Shown one piece after another: positions 26,853-37,380 of a DNA stretch of 64,000 nt (positions are counted from its first letter, which is position 1; the number at the start of each line of letters is the position of its first letter). Origin of the DNA: an uncultured Dysgonomonas sp. (lineage in GTDB: Bacteria; Bacteroidota; Bacteroidia; Bacteroidales; Dysgonomonadaceae); the NCBI GenBank assembly GCA_900556485.1, contig USOX01000001.1, forward strand, positions 62,001-126,000, given 5' to 3'. The notes under the pieces are model-generated. The model saw only the letters and a program-made list of their open reading frames with translations. It was not told where the DNA came from and searched no databases. The translations under genes and the position numbers were made by a program.

Positions 26853-28490
26853 TTATTTACCATTTGCAAATTCTAACAGAGCTTTTCCAGTAGCATTTTC
26901 TGGGTCAAGCTCAAGAATCTTTTCAGCATATTGTTTTACATTAGCTTTATCATCTGCATTTTTAGTTTTGTCAAATTGCAGGTAGTAATAGTAGCTAAGG
27001 TAGCTATAAGCTTCGATTAAGATTCTGTTGTTATCGCCTTCATTCTTCGCAAGAATTCTCTTAACTGTTTCTTCGTAATGAGGTTTAGCTAAACCTTGTT
27101 CGCTCTCAGGGTCAAGTTGATAATTTGTTTGAGCTCTTTGGTATGATCCTAAATGGCTGTCTGGTACGCGTTTTTCAACTTCTGCGAAAGCAGCATCAGC
27201 TTCTTTAAAGTATTGAATTGCTTGTTCTTTAGCAACAGTAGAGTCTTTAAGGGCTGCTGAACCAGCAGAGAAGTAATATCGTCCTAGTTGATAGTAATCA
27301 GTAGCTTCTGCTTTTTCACCAGATAATCCTATATATTTTTTATAGAATTCTGCTGCTTGAGGATATAGTTTCTCGTTTGCAGTAGAAGTTGCAATTTCTT
27401 TGTATAGATCTATTTTAGATGGATCTAGTTTGATTGCTTTTTCGTATTGCTCGATAGCTTTTGTTTTGTTTCCTGTTTCATTCAAGATTTTACCATAAGC
27501 CATATAATCTTGTGGCAAATATTTCATTGTAGTATCTGTAACAGGAATGCTAAAGAATTTATCTCCTGCGGCAAGACCACCTTGATAGTCAGCTAGGTCG
27601 TTGTCGTTATACATCAAAAGACGGTTAAGCACAAAACTGTTTGCATCTTTGCTCAAACCATCGGCAATGACTTTCTTAGATTCATCATATTGCTTTGTGA
27701 AATACAATGCTGCAGCATAATATGTTGCAAGCTCTACAGTGAATTCACCACCTTTGAAGAATTCTTTGAAGGCAGCAATAGCTTCAGGATAGAACCCATC
27801 ACGATAGTACAATTGAGCCAGGTCTTTGTAAGCTATTCTGTATTCAGGATTGATTGTTACTGCTTTTTTCAACATATCAGCAGCAGTATTACGATTGATA
27901 TATTCGTATACTCTTGCACCCTTCATATATGCTAATACACAGTTAGGATCGAAATTGATTGCTTGGTCATATTGCATTGCTGCATCACCAGGTTTATTTT
28001 CTTTAGCCAACATATCACCTTCGAATATATAGATATATGGGTTCTTTTTGTCGGCTTTACGTGCATCCTGAAGTTTTTCCAATGCTTTTTCTTTCATACC
28101 ATTATCCAGATATGCTTTTGCAATTGCAAGAATAACAGTTACATCTTTTTTATTTTTCTTTAAGATGTCTTTCAATTTATCCTCTGCAACTTTAGGATTT
28201 GATTTTAGCTCCAATTTAGCAAGGCCTATCGCTGATAAAGCAGATTCAGGGTTTCCTGCCAGTCCTTGTTCATACTTAGCTTTCGCTTCTGCTTGATTAC
28301 CTTTTTGGTATGCTATTTCTCCTAAATAATAATTAGCCTCTGCCGGAGATTGTCTCAATCTTTTCATGAAAAATTCTTCGGCCAGTTTTAGCTCTCCCAG
28401 ACTCAAATAGTCTGCTCCCGGATTCTGCGCTAAGGCTGAAATGCTGATCAAAAAGCTCAAAAGTGAGCCTAAAAAATACTTCATTTTCAT
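26853..28490 (-). CDS. Tetratricopeptide-repeat protein, periplasmic
   Basis: 545 residues with a signal peptide (FLGSLLSFLISISALAQ) and TPR units across nearly the whole length (for example AEANYYLGEIAYQKGNQAEA, YRIAYKDLAQLYYRDGFYPE, AIEQYEKAIKLDPSKIDLYK). Probably a periplasmic scaffold. It is the last gene of the ExbB-ExbD-ExbD-TonB-small membrane protein-PstS-like-TPR cluster, a conserved arrangement in Bacteroidales, and ends at a strong terminator. Confidence 0.88.
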   Translation of the reverse strand: MKMKYFLGSLLSFLISISALAQNPGADYLSLGELKLAEEFFMKRLRQSPAEANYYLGEIAYQKGNQAEAKAKYEQGLAGNPESALSAIGLAKLELKSNPKVAEDKLKDILKKNKKDVTVILAIAKAYLDNGMKEKALEKLQDARKADKKNPYIYIFEGDMLAKENKPGDAAMQYDQAINFDPNCVLAYMKGARVYEYINRNTAADMLKKAVTINPEYRIAYKDLAQLYYRDGFYPEAIAAFKEFFKGGEFTVELATYYAAALYFTKQYDESKKVIADGLSKDANSFVLNRLLMYNDNDLADYQGGLAAGDKFFSIPVTDTTMKYLPQDYMAYGKILNETGNKTKAIEQYEKAIKLDPSKIDLYKEIATSTANEKLYPQAAEFYKKYIGLSGEKAEATDYYQLGRYYFSAGSAALKDSTVAKEQAIQYFKEADAAFAEVEKRVPDSHLGSYQRAQTNYQLDPESEQGLAKPHYEETVKRILAKNEGDNNRILIEAYSYLSYYYYLQFDKTKNADDKANVKQYAEKILELDPENATGKALLEFANGK

Positions 28491-28553
28491 TTTTTCTCTA
28501 AATAATATTTGTAATTAATGTTTTCTTATAGATAGTAGCTCTTACTATAAAGC

Positions 28554-29531
28554 CTAGTTTACTCTGATGAGCCTGGTTAATTGGTATGCAGGAAAGAGAC
28601 CGGCTTTGTATATGATTCGCTGTCCCTTTTCCCCTGCAGAAAATGCTACAAAACCAGCAGGTAAGCCTCCTCTTACGTCTGATAAAATTATATGAATATC
28701 TCTATACAAAGGATATTTCTGTAAGGCTAAATAACCTGCAAACGGCTTATAACTGTTTGCTTCGGTTGCAATGTCTTCTTTGCTGACAGACATTACATTT
28801 ATATTGTTGATAAAACTCAACTTAGTAGAATCAGAAGGATTGCTGATCCAGTTTACCCCAATAACTCCTAAGGCTCCGGGAACCTGTGATACGTATTCTA
28901 TTACAGCTTGGTTCGGAGTTTGAGCTGTTAAGTCTATTGCTCTTTCTTTATCTTCTGAGCGTGCCCTTATGTTATCTCCAAGCGGTTTATCCTTGCAGAT
29001 AGAGTCGCGGATATATCTTACAGTACTAGAATTTGGACTGTCGAATACAACATTAATTTCTCCAAGGTTGGAGTTTGGGTTTAAGTCTTTCCATGAACGG
29101 ACTTCACCACTCATTATTCTTTTTATGTCCGATACCGAAATAATGGTATCGTTATTCTTTTTATTTACAATCAAAGCAATACCATCTGTTGCTAATTTTT
29201 GAGAACGAAGGATTTGATTGCGGCTTTTAATTATTTGTTTTTCGTTTTCTGTAAGTTCGCGTGCTGCAATAATCAAGCGTATACTGTCTTTCATGAAAAG
29301 GTTGAAAGCTTCTATTTCGCTGGTATACACAGGGATAATTGTCGCATCTCTATTTATTGATTCAAATACATCAACCTGTTCTTGTATTATAGGTGCAAAG
29401 CATTCATCAACTACTATCTGAGCAACACCACTGGTTGGAGTGTCGGTGCGTGTTACCTTAGGGCCATCGCAAGAAGTCATTCCCCAAAGAACGAGAGTAG
29501 AAATAAGTATAAATAGAGTAGATGCTTTCAT
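28554..29531 (-). CDS. PstS-like phosphate-type substrate-binding lipoprotein
   Basis: 325 residues from the ATG at 29531; the longer frame from 29600 would run into the upstream gene and is rejected. Lipobox Cys21 (WGMTSC). It has the periplasmic-binding fold of PstS, with VVDECFAPIIQEQVDVF, ATDGIALIVNKKNNDTIISV and FDSPNSSTVRYIRDSI. No pst transporter genes adjoin it; its fixed place in a Ton-energization cluster suggests a role other than phosphate import. Confidence 0.88.
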   Translation of the reverse strand: MKASTLFILISTLVLWGMTSCDGPKVTRTDTPTSGVAQIVVDECFAPIIQEQVDVFESINRDATIIPVYTSEIEAFNLFMKDSIRLIIAARELTENEKQIIKSRNQILRSQKLATDGIALIVNKKNNDTIISVSDIKRIMSGEVRSWKDLNPNSNLGEINVVFDSPNSSTVRYIRDSICKDKPLGDNIRARSEDKERAIDLTAQTPNQAVIEYVSQVPGALGVIGVNWISNPSDSTKLSFINNINVMSVSKEDIATEANSYKPFAGYLALQKYPLYRDIHIILSDVRGGLPAGFVAFSAGEKGQRIIYKAGLFPAYQLTRLIRVN

Positions 29532-29559
29532 ATAATAATTATTTTTTGTTTTTGATGGA

Positions 29560-29754
29560 TTATAGTCCTTTCCACATACGGTAGCCTCTGAACAAGCCAT
29601 AGCCGAAGAATAGAACGCCCATAACTATCCTTAAAATGATGTTCACATTTTCGAAAATAGGTGTGAAGATAAGTAATATGGAAATACATAGGTAAAAAAA
29701 TACCATAAAGATTCCATATATTGATTTTATTGAAGGCTTGTTTTTTTTTTCCAT
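29560..29754 (-). CDS. Small two-TM membrane protein of the Ton cluster
   Basis: 64 residues with two hydrophobic helices (YGIFMVFFYLCISILLIFTP and ILRIVMGVLFFGYGLFRGYR). Unknown function. Located between tonB and the PstS-like gene; comparable small membrane ORFs occur at this place in related genomes, which supports it as a real gene. Confidence 0.75.
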   Translation of the reverse strand: MEKKNKPSIKSIYGIFMVFFYLCISILLIFTPIFENVNIILRIVMGVLFFGYGLFRGYRMWKGL

Positions 29755-29769
29755 CTTTATTATTTGAAA

Positions 29770-29810
29770 AAGAAGAGAAGATGATTTTATAAATTCAAAC
29801 TTCTCTTCTT
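29770..29810 (-). terminator. Terminator or attenuator inside the Ton cluster
   Basis: 11-bp perfect stem AAGAAGAGAAG (29770-29780) with its complement at 29800-29810 and 19-nt loop, in the 106-nt gap after tonB; a short A run at 29767-29770 gives a U tract on the minus strand. It may reduce expression of the genes downstream. Confidence 0.65.
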
Positions 29811-29860
29811 TATAGTTTTATTTGTTGTTAAAACAAAATACTCTTGTCAATGGATATCCA

Positions 29861-30694
29861 TTATTTAAGTCTGAATACGATTGGTAATGTAAAGTAAACA
29901 GGTACATTCAAACCGTTTTGTTTTCCAGGAATCCATTTAGGCATGGCTTTTACCACACGCACAGCTTCTTTGTCACAAGACGGGTCGATACCACGTACAA
30001 CTGTTACATCAGAAATTGCTCCTGTTTTAGTTACAACGAAACGGATTGTTACACGACCTTGTATACCAGATTCTTGAGCTACAACCGGATATTTCAGGTT
30101 TTCGTTGATAAACTTATGCATTTCAGATTCACCTCCAGGATAACTAGGCATTTGCTCTACTGTAACAAATGGCTTTTCTTCCACTGGTTTTTCTGCAACG
30201 ATTTGTTTATGCTCTCTCAATTCTGCGATATCCACACCATGCTTGTCGTCAGTTCCCTTGATATCCGCTACTGAAATTTGGATTTTTGTTTCCTGAATTT
30301 CAGATTGAGATTTCATTGCTTCATCATCAACTACATCTTCATCTTTAGCGATTGTCGGTGGAACGAACTTCACTGTCGTTTTCAACGGCGGTGGCGGTGG
30401 TGCAGTCTCTTGCCGGATGATATTTTCTTCCGGAATTTTTTCCTCAACTTGTACAGACGACATTTCGTATGATTCTTCCATAGGACCTACATCGGCAGTT
30501 GTGAGTTTTTTTATCTCACTTACTAGCCCTGGTAGTGCAGAAACAACTCCTGCAAAAATAACGATCACAATGAAAGCAACAACGTGTCTTTTGGATGATG
30601 ACTGACGTAGTTTATAGGCGCCATATTGCTTATTCTTACCTTCAAAAACTACATCACACCATTCAGAGGAATTCAGTTTAATGTCTTTTGCCAT
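29861..30694 (-). CDS. TonB-family energy transducer
   Basis: 277 residues. Cytoplasmic N-terminus (KQYGAYKLRQSSSKRH), one transmembrane helix (HVVAFIVIVIFAGVVSALPG), a proline-rich stretch (APPPPPLKTTVKFVPP) and a C-terminal TonB domain (about 195-277) with YPGGESEMHKFINENLKYPV and ISDVTVVRGIDPSCDKEAVR. It would couple the proton gradient captured by ExbB/ExbD to outer-membrane receptors, for example SusC-type channels. 24 nt downstream of exbD. Confidence 0.93.
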   Translation of the reverse strand: MAKDIKLNSSEWCDVVFEGKNKQYGAYKLRQSSSKRHVVAFIVIVIFAGVVSALPGLVSEIKKLTTADVGPMEESYEMSSVQVEEKIPEENIIRQETAPPPPPLKTTVKFVPPTIAKDEDVVDDEAMKSQSEIQETKIQISVADIKGTDDKHGVDIAELREHKQIVAEKPVEEKPFVTVEQMPSYPGGESEMHKFINENLKYPVVAQESGIQGRVTIRFVVTKTGAISDVTVVRGIDPSCDKEAVRVVKAMPKWIPGKQNGLNVPVYFTLPIVFRLK

Positions 30695-30718
30695 AATTTT
30701 ACTCCTTTTTTAATGTGA

Positions 30719-31372
30719 TTAATTTGTTGGTGCTGCTTGTTGTGCGCCATAAGCCCCCTTAGTCTTCAGATTTTCGAGAAGGTATTGATCTCCTTCACTC
30801 ATATCTACAATAGCATATTTATCGATACTACAAATTTGCATTTCGTCAAGAGCATTTACAAGATTTTCGTATGTGGCATCTCCTGTAGCTTTGATAACTA
30901 TAACCTGGCCATCTTTATCTCCTTTGATCTCTTTTGCTTTTTCGTTAAATTCATCATCTTTGATTTTCTTTTCAGCCTTCTCTTGTTTTAAAGCTCTTAT
31001 TTTATTTACGATTGGAGCGTTACGCTCTAAAAGTAAAGCTCTAAGCCCTTCAGGCGAATAATTTGTTTCTTTCAAAGATGTGTAGTCATCGTATTTTGGC
31101 ATACCTGTATAGTAGTATACCTTATTGTCCTCTCCCAAGATAAGAGTTACGGCTTTTGATTCCTTAACTTTTACCTCTTCATCTTCATTTAGCTTGTCAT
31201 TAGTAGGCATCGCAATGTCCATGACTTGCGGTTTACTCAATGTAGAACAGAACATGAAGAATGTAATCAAGAGCATGTTCATATCCACCATCGGAGTAAA
31301 GTCTACTCTTAGGGTTTCTTTTTTTGGTTTACCTTTTTTTACTTCTCCACCACCGGTATCTATTGAAGCCAT
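30719..31372 (-). CDS. exbD: ExbD/TolR-family protein (second copy)
   Basis: 217 residues with an N-terminal transmembrane segment bearing the ion-path aspartate (VDFTPMVDMNMLLITFFMFC), then a periplasmic domain with a lysine/glutamate-rich insertion (about 125-160), longer than in canonical ExbD. Works with ExbB to drive TonB. Paired with a second exbD gene 35 nt upstream; two divergent ExbD copies per cluster are usual in Bacteroidota. Confidence 0.92.
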   Translation of the reverse strand: MASIDTGGGEVKKGKPKKETLRVDFTPMVDMNMLLITFFMFCSTLSKPQVMDIAMPTNDKLNEDEEVKVKESKAVTLILGEDNKVYYYTGMPKYDDYTSLKETNYSPEGLRALLLERNAPIVNKIRALKQEKAEKKIKDDEFNEKAKEIKGDKDGQVIVIKATGDATYENLVNALDEMQICSIDKYAIVDMSEGDQYLLENLKTKGAYGAQQAAPTN

Positions 31373-31407
31373 AATATTTCTCCTTTCTAATTTTTAGTTA
31401 TTGATTA

Positions 31408-32019
31408 TTATAGGCCTTCCGGCATTCCCCTTAGAGTTGTGATCAGGCTGTAACGGTTCTCTTTCATTTTTACAAGTATCTTCATCACTTTATCCACGTC
31501 CGGATAAGGTGTTGCCCTGTCAGCTTTAATTGCTATAGAAAGATCGTCTCCGCCTATTTCGCGTGCATGTTTTACCCACATAGCTAACTGGTTGTTAACG
31601 CTATCAGTAGGTACTCCCTGTTTTTTAATTTCTTCGTCTTGGTCACTTAGGGATTTATTCAAGAAATCAGACATTTTACCCATAGGCACACCAATGTGTG
31701 TTTGTTCTACGAATGAAGCGACTTGTTTCGGAGTAAATGTAATCCCGTAATCTTGCCCCATCAACTTTAGTACCTCTCTTTTATCTTCATCTTTATCGAG
31801 GTTAAGGAAAACTCTACCTTCCGGATCTAACAATATAGTTAATACATTGTATTCAGAAATTTTCCTTTCAGATACAGATGCAGGTGTTAATACCTGAACA
31901 GGTTCTTTAGGCAAGAATGTTGATGTAAGCATGAAGAAAGTGAGCAAGAGTACAGTAACGTCACTCATCGCCGTCATGTCGATGAATGTGCTCTGTTTTT
32001 TTACTTTAGTTTTTCCCAT
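31408..32019 (-). CDS. exbD: ExbD/TolR-family protein (first copy)
   Basis: 203 residues; TM segment with the conserved Asp in FIDMTAMSDVTVLLLTFFML. The periplasmic part contains ISIAIKADRATPYPDVDKVM-like sequence (DLSIAIKADRATPYPDVD), which is the ExbD dimerization strand and helix. Lies 70 nt after exbB. Confidence 0.93.
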   Translation of the reverse strand: MGKTKVKKQSTFIDMTAMSDVTVLLLTFFMLTSTFLPKEPVQVLTPASVSERKISEYNVLTILLDPEGRVFLNLDKDEDKREVLKLMGQDYGITFTPKQVASFVEQTHIGVPMGKMSDFLNKSLSDQDEEIKKQGVPTDSVNNQLAMWVKHAREIGGDDLSIAIKADRATPYPDVDKVMKILVKMKENRYSLITTLRGMPEGL

Positions 32020-32089
32020 TTTCTTGTTTTTACTTATTAGAGTAGAATTCTATAAAGATTCCACAAATTTTTTTCTGAAAAAATCTTAA

Positions 32090-32908
32090 TTATTTAGATA
32101 GACCTCCGTGAAGTTGAGTATAAGTTTGGCCAATAGCGAAACCTACTTCGTCAACAGCATTAGTCATATCTTCAACTCTTCCAGAGAAGTAAGAATAAGA
32201 AATAATCGCAACCGCACCAGTACCGATACCCATCGCTGTATTCATTAGGGCCTCAGAGATACCAATTGCAAGAGCAGTTGAATCCGGAGCTCCTTCTTGT
32301 CCCATCGCGCCGAACGACTTGATCATACCAAGTACCGTTCCGAATAGTCCCATTAGTGTACCTAATGTAGAGATAGTAGCGATAACTGAAAGATTTTGTT
32401 GCAAATATGGAAGTTCAAGCGTTGTTGCTTCTTCAAGTTCTTTTTGGATAATTGCAGCTTTTTCGTCATTATGCAAGTCTGTAAGTTTTTCTACATCTGC
32501 ATATCTAACCAAACCAGCCTTTAATATGTTAGCCACAGATCCTTTTTGCTCGTCGCAAAGTTTAGATGCTCCTGCGATATCACCAGCTTCTAGTTTAGCT
32601 TTAGCATTCATAACAAATTTAGAAGTACTTCCTTTTCCTCCTGCTCTGTTCAATGCAAAGAATCTTTCTACTGAAAGAGTAAATACTGTAAGTAACAAAG
32701 TGATTACGATAGGAATTACCCAACCTCCCTGGAATAATGTACCAAGCATGTTACCGCCTATTGGATGACCTTTTTCGTCGAAGTTGCTATCAGCACCAGC
32801 AACTAAGTAAAAGAATAAGTGAGCAACAATAGCACATCCGATAACTACCAGAAAAGCTGAAACACCTTTAGATCTAGGTTTTTTTGACTGTTGATTTCTA
32901 GTTTCCAT
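32090..32908 (-). CDS. exbB: ExbB/TolQ/MotA-type proton channel subunit
   Basis: 272 residues with an N-terminal helix (GVSAFLVVIGCAIVAHLFFY), a second (WVIPIVITLLLTVFTLSVER) and the conserved C-terminal pair including LSVIATISTLGTLMGLFGTV and ALMNTAMGIGTGAVAIISYS. First gene of the seven-gene Ton cluster, with a 421-nt upstream gap that probably holds the operon promoter. Confidence 0.94.
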   Translation of the reverse strand: METRNQQSKKPRSKGVSAFLVVIGCAIVAHLFFYLVAGADSNFDEKGHPIGGNMLGTLFQGGWVIPIVITLLLTVFTLSVERFFALNRAGGKGSTSKFVMNAKAKLEAGDIAGASKLCDEQKGSVANILKAGLVRYADVEKLTDLHNDEKAAIIQKELEEATTLELPYLQQNLSVIATISTLGTLMGLFGTVLGMIKSFGAMGQEGAPDSTALAIGISEALMNTAMGIGTGAVAIISYSYFSGRVEDMTNAVDEVGFAIGQTYTQLHGGLSK

Positions 32909-33329
32909 AATGATAATAAATAATTTAAGTTTAGTGAATTAATTTTTTTGTTTTTATATTGTTATACATTCAATATTCCTATTTGCTTAGACCTAAAATA
33001 AGCCAAACAGTGTATCGATTAAGCTTACAAATATACTATTCTGTTTTATCATTTAAAGTATGTTTGTCTCAAAATCGCACCCTGCTTAACACTACCAATT
33101 AAATATAACGTTGAAAATCGCTTTTTATTCTTTAATAAAAACAATTCTGTAAAAATAATTTCAAATAAAATCAAAGGTCTATGTATCGTTATGTGGATGT
33201 TCTACTGCTAGATGTGTCCACAGGTATTAAATTGTATTTGCTTTTTGCTATATCTGGCTAACAAAAATAGAATTAAAAATGATTCTACACAATTAAAAAA
33301 TATAAAAAAAGTCTTATTTAATTCTATTT
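32909..33329 (-). promoter_or_regulatory. Upstream region of the Ton cluster
   Basis: 421 nt without a credible ORF. A minus-strand TATATTTG box (33028-33035) matches TAnnTTTG and would give an exbB leader of about 110 nt, but a well-spaced -33 element is missing. The rest is AT-rich; I see no clear hairpin for the aspartate-kinase 3' side. Confidence 0.4.
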
Positions 33330-34709
33330 CTATATACAAAGTTCGTCATTTAGTGCAATAACTGCATCATTGTATGATTCTCTTTTGATTACAAACTGCA
33401 TATTGACCTGTCTTAAAGACTGTCCGAAGCTCTCAATATTGATTCCTTTATCGAACAAAGCTTTTGCTGCTCTGTAAAGGAAACCGGGCATCGCAATGTT
33501 AGTTCCCATAACACAGACGATAGCAACACGCTCTACAATAACCTGATAGAAATTGAGCTCTAATTCGGCTATTAATTCGCGCGATTTGTAATTATCCCAA
33601 ACAACCATCGTTATTGAGTTTGCATTTGTCGACTTAAGAATATAACTAACTCCATATTTGGCAAATATTTGCATAATCTTTAAGTCGAATCCTACTTCGC
33701 CAACCATCATAGGATCGTGGATTTCGATTGCTAACACTTTATTGGTTCCCGAGACAATCTCTATTTTAGGCACTTCGGATATATAGTCTTTGGTTATAAG
33801 AGTGCCTGGGTGCTCCGGTTCGAATGTATTCTTAATTCTTATATTTATATTTTTAAGTTCCAAAGGTTTAGCTGCTTGTGGATGTATCGCTTCCATACCT
33901 ATGTCGGCTAACTGATCAGCGATTATGTAATTGGTATGTCCAACCGGAACAGCTTTGTCTACTCCCACAATATTAGGATCGGCACTTGATAGGTGATATT
34001 CTTTATGAATAATGGCCTCATTGGCATTCACTTCTACTGCTATTTTACTGAATGTCACTTCTGTATATCCTCGGTCGAATGCTCGCATAATACCTTCGGT
34101 TCCTTTGGTGTAACCGGTTGCTATGCAGAGGTCAGTACTGAAATCTATACCTTTAAATGCTCTGTGTATACGTTCATCTATGGTTAATGGCATAGAATCG
34201 TTGAATCCGCATAGGTCTATAAAACGAGCCGAAATGCCATTGTTATTCAATATGTTGACAGAATTCCATGCGGAATGAGCTTCTCCTATAGAAGCTAATA
34301 TTTCGCGGGCAGCCAGACAAATATCATCAGCATTTACATAACCGGAGGCTAAGACCTTGCTTAAGCTGTGAAGCATTGTTTTAGCTTGTTTTATACGATA
34401 TGTGATGAATTCGCGAGCTTCCAGCTGGTCAAGTCCAATTTCTTCGAAGCCTTTATTGATTAGCAACAGGCGTTGACATAAGCTGTCGAGTCCAATGCTA
34501 TAATCGGCGTTTTCGAGAAACTGTACATATATTCCCGGTTCTCCTGTTTTTTTATGCTCGAGTAGCCAATTGGTTACATTATTGTATGCAGAAACAACGA
34601 ATATACGATTGTACATATTGTCAATGCTGCGTTTGCCAATAATAACATTGTTCAATACGTCTTTGAACTGGGACATAGATGAGCCCCCAATTTTTTCTAC
34701 TGTAAGCAT
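33330..34709 (-). CDS. lysC: Aspartate kinase
   Basis: 459 residues. N-terminal kinase signature KIGGSSMSQF (the KFGGTS-type motif), VFVVSA-like IFVVSAYNNVTNWLL, and TGYTKGTEGIMRAFDRG in the kinase core. The C-terminus has two ACT domains, one starting VLAIEIHDPMMVGEVGF, the usual feedback-sensing part. It catalyses the first step of Lys/Thr/Met synthesis. Monocistronic and divergent from the DUF5686 gene. The N-terminal domain is of the Bacteroidota type, so the choice of symbol is by function. Confidence 0.9.
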   Translation of the reverse strand: MLTVEKIGGSSMSQFKDVLNNVIIGKRSIDNMYNRIFVVSAYNNVTNWLLEHKKTGEPGIYVQFLENADYSIGLDSLCQRLLLINKGFEEIGLDQLEAREFITYRIKQAKTMLHSLSKVLASGYVNADDICLAAREILASIGEAHSAWNSVNILNNNGISARFIDLCGFNDSMPLTIDERIHRAFKGIDFSTDLCIATGYTKGTEGIMRAFDRGYTEVTFSKIAVEVNANEAIIHKEYHLSSADPNIVGVDKAVPVGHTNYIIADQLADIGMEAIHPQAAKPLELKNINIRIKNTFEPEHPGTLITKDYISEVPKIEIVSGTNKVLAIEIHDPMMVGEVGFDLKIMQIFAKYGVSYILKSTNANSITMVVWDNYKSRELIAELELNFYQVIVERVAIVCVMGTNIAMPGFLYRAAKALFDKGINIESFGQSLRQVNMQFVIKRESYNDAVIALNDELCI

Positions 34710-34740
34710 TTTTCTTTTTAAAAATTAGAATTTTACTGCG

Positions 34741-34748
34741 CAAAAATA
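34741..34748 (-). promoter_or_regulatory. Putative -7 box of the aspartate kinase gene
   Basis: Minus-strand TATTTTTG at 34741-34748, 31 nt before the start codon; no convincing -33 element. Confidence 0.4.
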
Positions 34749-34834
34749 ATAAAATAATCCAATTGTTTGTGCTTCTATATGATAATGTCATTTTTTTATA
34801 GTCGAAAATAGGCAATGCGTTTAATTTTATTCGT

Positions 34835-34863
34835 TTTGTATGAATAATAAAATCATATCTTTG
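34835..34863 (+). promoter_or_regulatory. Promoter of the DUF5686 gene
   Basis: TTTG (34835-34838), 17-nt spacer, TATCTTTG (34856-34863); spacer slightly short. Predicted start near 34870. Confidence 0.55.
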
Positions 34864-34921
34864 CTTTCGGGAGGAAAAAGTTAATTAACGAATGAATCGA
34901 ACAAAACACACTACCAATATA

Positions 34922-37366
34922 ATGAAATATTATATATTTATTCCACTGATATTATGTAGTATAAATGTATTGTCTCAAAATTTTAAGGGGCGAATTACAG
35001 ATAAGACCGGGGATGCGTTGTACGGGAGTACTGTATATATAAAAGGAATAAATCAGGGCTTGGTCTGTAATGAAGACGGATATTACCAAACAACTTTACC
35101 GGCAGGCGAATATAAAGTAGAGTATAAATGTTTGGGCTTTAAGCAAATTGAGAAAACAGTTGTTGTTAAATCCGGAGAAATTACAGACGTTAATATTGTA
35201 TTGCAAGAAACTCCATTTGCTCTGAAAGAAGTAACCGTTTCGAAGCAGGAAGACCCTGCATATGCTATTATGCGCAAAGCTATAGAAAAAGCTCCGCTCT
35301 ATGTGGGTGCTGTTAATTCATATATTGCGGATGTATATATTAAAGGAAACGGAGAAATACTAAAAGTAGCTTCGATGATAGACCGGCTTGCTAAAAAAGA
35401 GGAGGGAATAAAATTGTCAGAACTAAAGAATCAACTGTTTGTACAGGAATCATTTAGCGAAATAGAGTTTACATCTCCTGATAAATATAAACAAACAGTA
35501 AAAGCTTTCTCAAGCAGCATTCCTGATAATCTGGATTCGAAAGATGCATTGCCTGTTATGCGCTCATCTTTATATATGCCTAAAAATGAAATGTTTGTTT
35601 CTCCATTGCATCCACAGGCTTTTTTCTATTACAGGTTCAGATATGAGGGTTTTATAGAAAATGACGGAATGGTTGTGAACAAAATAAAAATAGAGCCTAA
35701 AATGAAAGACCCTATACTTTACAGTGGTTATATCTATATTGCAGATGATACATGGCATATCCATTCGGCTAAACTAACATGTAATGTATATGGAGTAAGG
35801 GAAGATTATACTATTACTTATCAGGAACTAGAGACTAATGTGTATTTACCTATAACTTATGTAATAGCAACTGATATTAATATTTTAGGTAATAAAATGG
35901 TTTTTGATTATCATGCTTCGCTCACATATAAGGACTTGAAAATAAATAAAGATGCAGTAAAACTACTGGAAGAAAAGAATAAACCTAAAAAGAGGGAATT
36001 CGAAATCAAACATGATTCGTTATACAATACTGAATCGGATAGTCTTGCTACAAAACGCGATTCGACATATTGGGCAAATATTCGTGTAGTTCCATTAAGT
36101 GAGCGTGAGGTAGTGAGTTTCGAAAGAAAGGATTCTATTCAATATCATATTGACTCAGTGCGTAAAGTGCATAAAGACCCTAAATTTTCAGTATTAGATT
36201 TATTCGAGGGTGGAAAAGTGGGTAGTGACTCAACTCGTTTTATCTTCAGGTATGATGGTCTTTTGAAAGGTGTACCTGAGTACAATTTTGTAGATGGAGT
36301 TTGGTTGGGGCAGAAGTTTAATCTGGAAACAAAGATCAAGAAACATAATAAATTGGTGATCTCTCCTTATGTATATTATGCTTACTCCCGAAAACGGATA
36401 TTGGCAGGAGGAGATATTAATTTATCGTATGCTCCAATGAAACAAGGTTTTTTACATATTAAAGGTGGTTCTACAAGTGAGGATTTTAATCCAAATGGTA
36501 TTCACCGTTTGAATAATGCTTCCAGTTCATTAGTTAGGGGAAAGAATTATAATCATTTTTACCAAAAAGATTTTGTGTCAATCGTAAATAGCATTGATTT
36601 AGCAAACGGGCTGAATTTTACCGCAGGTCTTGAAGTAGCTAAAAGGGAAGGACTTTCTAATCATACAAATTATACATGGGGGCATAAAAGTAAAATCACT
36701 CCAAATATGTTTTCAACAGATCGTTTCGATCGTACAGCATATAGTTTGGGCTTTAGTTATACTCCTTATGCTTATTATAGAATAGAAAACGGAGCAAAAC
36801 ATTATGTGGAATTTACATCTCCAACTTTCTATATACAGTTTAGTGAGGCTTTTTCTTCGTGGCAAACAAATAATTCGAGTTATAGGAAGTTATCTGGTGG
36901 TTTGAAGCAGGGGCTAAGGTTGAATGAATATAATAAATTGAACTATGCAATCGAAGGTGGAGGCTTTTTGGGAAGTGGAGATGAAATGCATTTTGCCGAT
37001 TATCAGCATTTTAATACATCGAATGTTTTGATAAACTTAAAATCTCCATTTTCATCGTTTATGCTACTGGATAATTACATAGCTTCTACTGATAAATATT
37101 GGGTAAAAGGCGATTTTAATTATGAGAGTAAATATTTATTATTGAAGCGTTTACCGTTTTTGCAAGGCAAAATGTTTAATGAATCAGTACATTTGAAATT
37201 ATTGTATACGCCTGATATAAGGCCTTATTCTGAAATTGGTTATTCAATTAATATTATTAATGTTTTAAATTTTGGTACTTTTGCATCGTTTAAAAGAATG
37301 AAGTATCAGGATTTCGGGATTCGGGTTCTCTTTGATTTGGAAAAGGTTAAACAAACATTCAGATAA
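34922..37366 (+). CDS. DUF5686 / carboxypeptidase-regulatory-like domain outer-membrane protein
   Basis: 814 residues from the ATG at 34922, where a signal peptide begins ([19 protein letters not shown]); a start ten codons earlier (34892) is also compatible with the promoter. An N-terminal CarboxypepD_reg-like beta sandwich, about 20-110 ([20 protein letters not shown]), is followed by the DUF5686 region and a long C-terminal stretch of alternating aromatic residues that suggests a beta barrel. Family function is unknown; the regulatory-like domain also occurs in TonB-dependent receptors. Ends 14 nt before rluF. Confidence 0.85.
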   Translation: MKYYIFIPLILCSINVLSQNFKGRITDKTGDALYGSTVYIKGINQGLVCNEDGYYQTTLPAGEYKVEYKCLGFKQIEKTVVVKSGEITDVNIVLQETPFALKEVTVSKQEDPAYAIMRKAIEKAPLYVGAVNSYIADVYIKGNGEILKVASMIDRLAKKEEGIKLSELKNQLFVQESFSEIEFTSPDKYKQTVKAFSSSIPDNLDSKDALPVMRSSLYMPKNEMFVSPLHPQAFFYYRFRYEGFIENDGMVVNKIKIEPKMKDPILYSGYIYIADDTWHIHSAKLTCNVYGVREDYTITYQELETNVYLPITYVIATDINILGNKMVFDYHASLTYKDLKINKDAVKLLEEKNKPKKREFEIKHDSLYNTESDSLATKRDSTYWANIRVVPLSEREVVSFERKDSIQYHIDSVRKVHKDPKFSVLDLFEGGKVGSDSTRFIFRYDGLLKGVPEYNFVDGVWLGQKFNLETKIKKHNKLVISPYVYYAYSRKRILAGGDINLSYAPMKQGFLHIKGGSTSEDFNPNGIHRLNNASSSLVRGKNYNHFYQKDFVSIVNSIDLANGLNFTAGLEVAKREGLSNHTNYTWGHKSKITPNMFSTDRFDRTAYSLGFSYTPYAYYRIENGAKHYVEFTSPTFYIQFSEAFSSWQTNNSSYRKLSGGLKQGLRLNEYNKLNYAIEGGGFLGSGDEMHFADYQHFNTSNVLINLKSPFSSFMLLDNYIASTDKYWVKGDFNYESKYLLLKRLPFLQGKMFNESVHLKLLYTPDIRPYSEIGYSINIINVLNFGTFASFKRMKYQDFGIRVLFDLEKVKQTFR

Positions 37367-37380
37367 TTATTTTAATAAAA

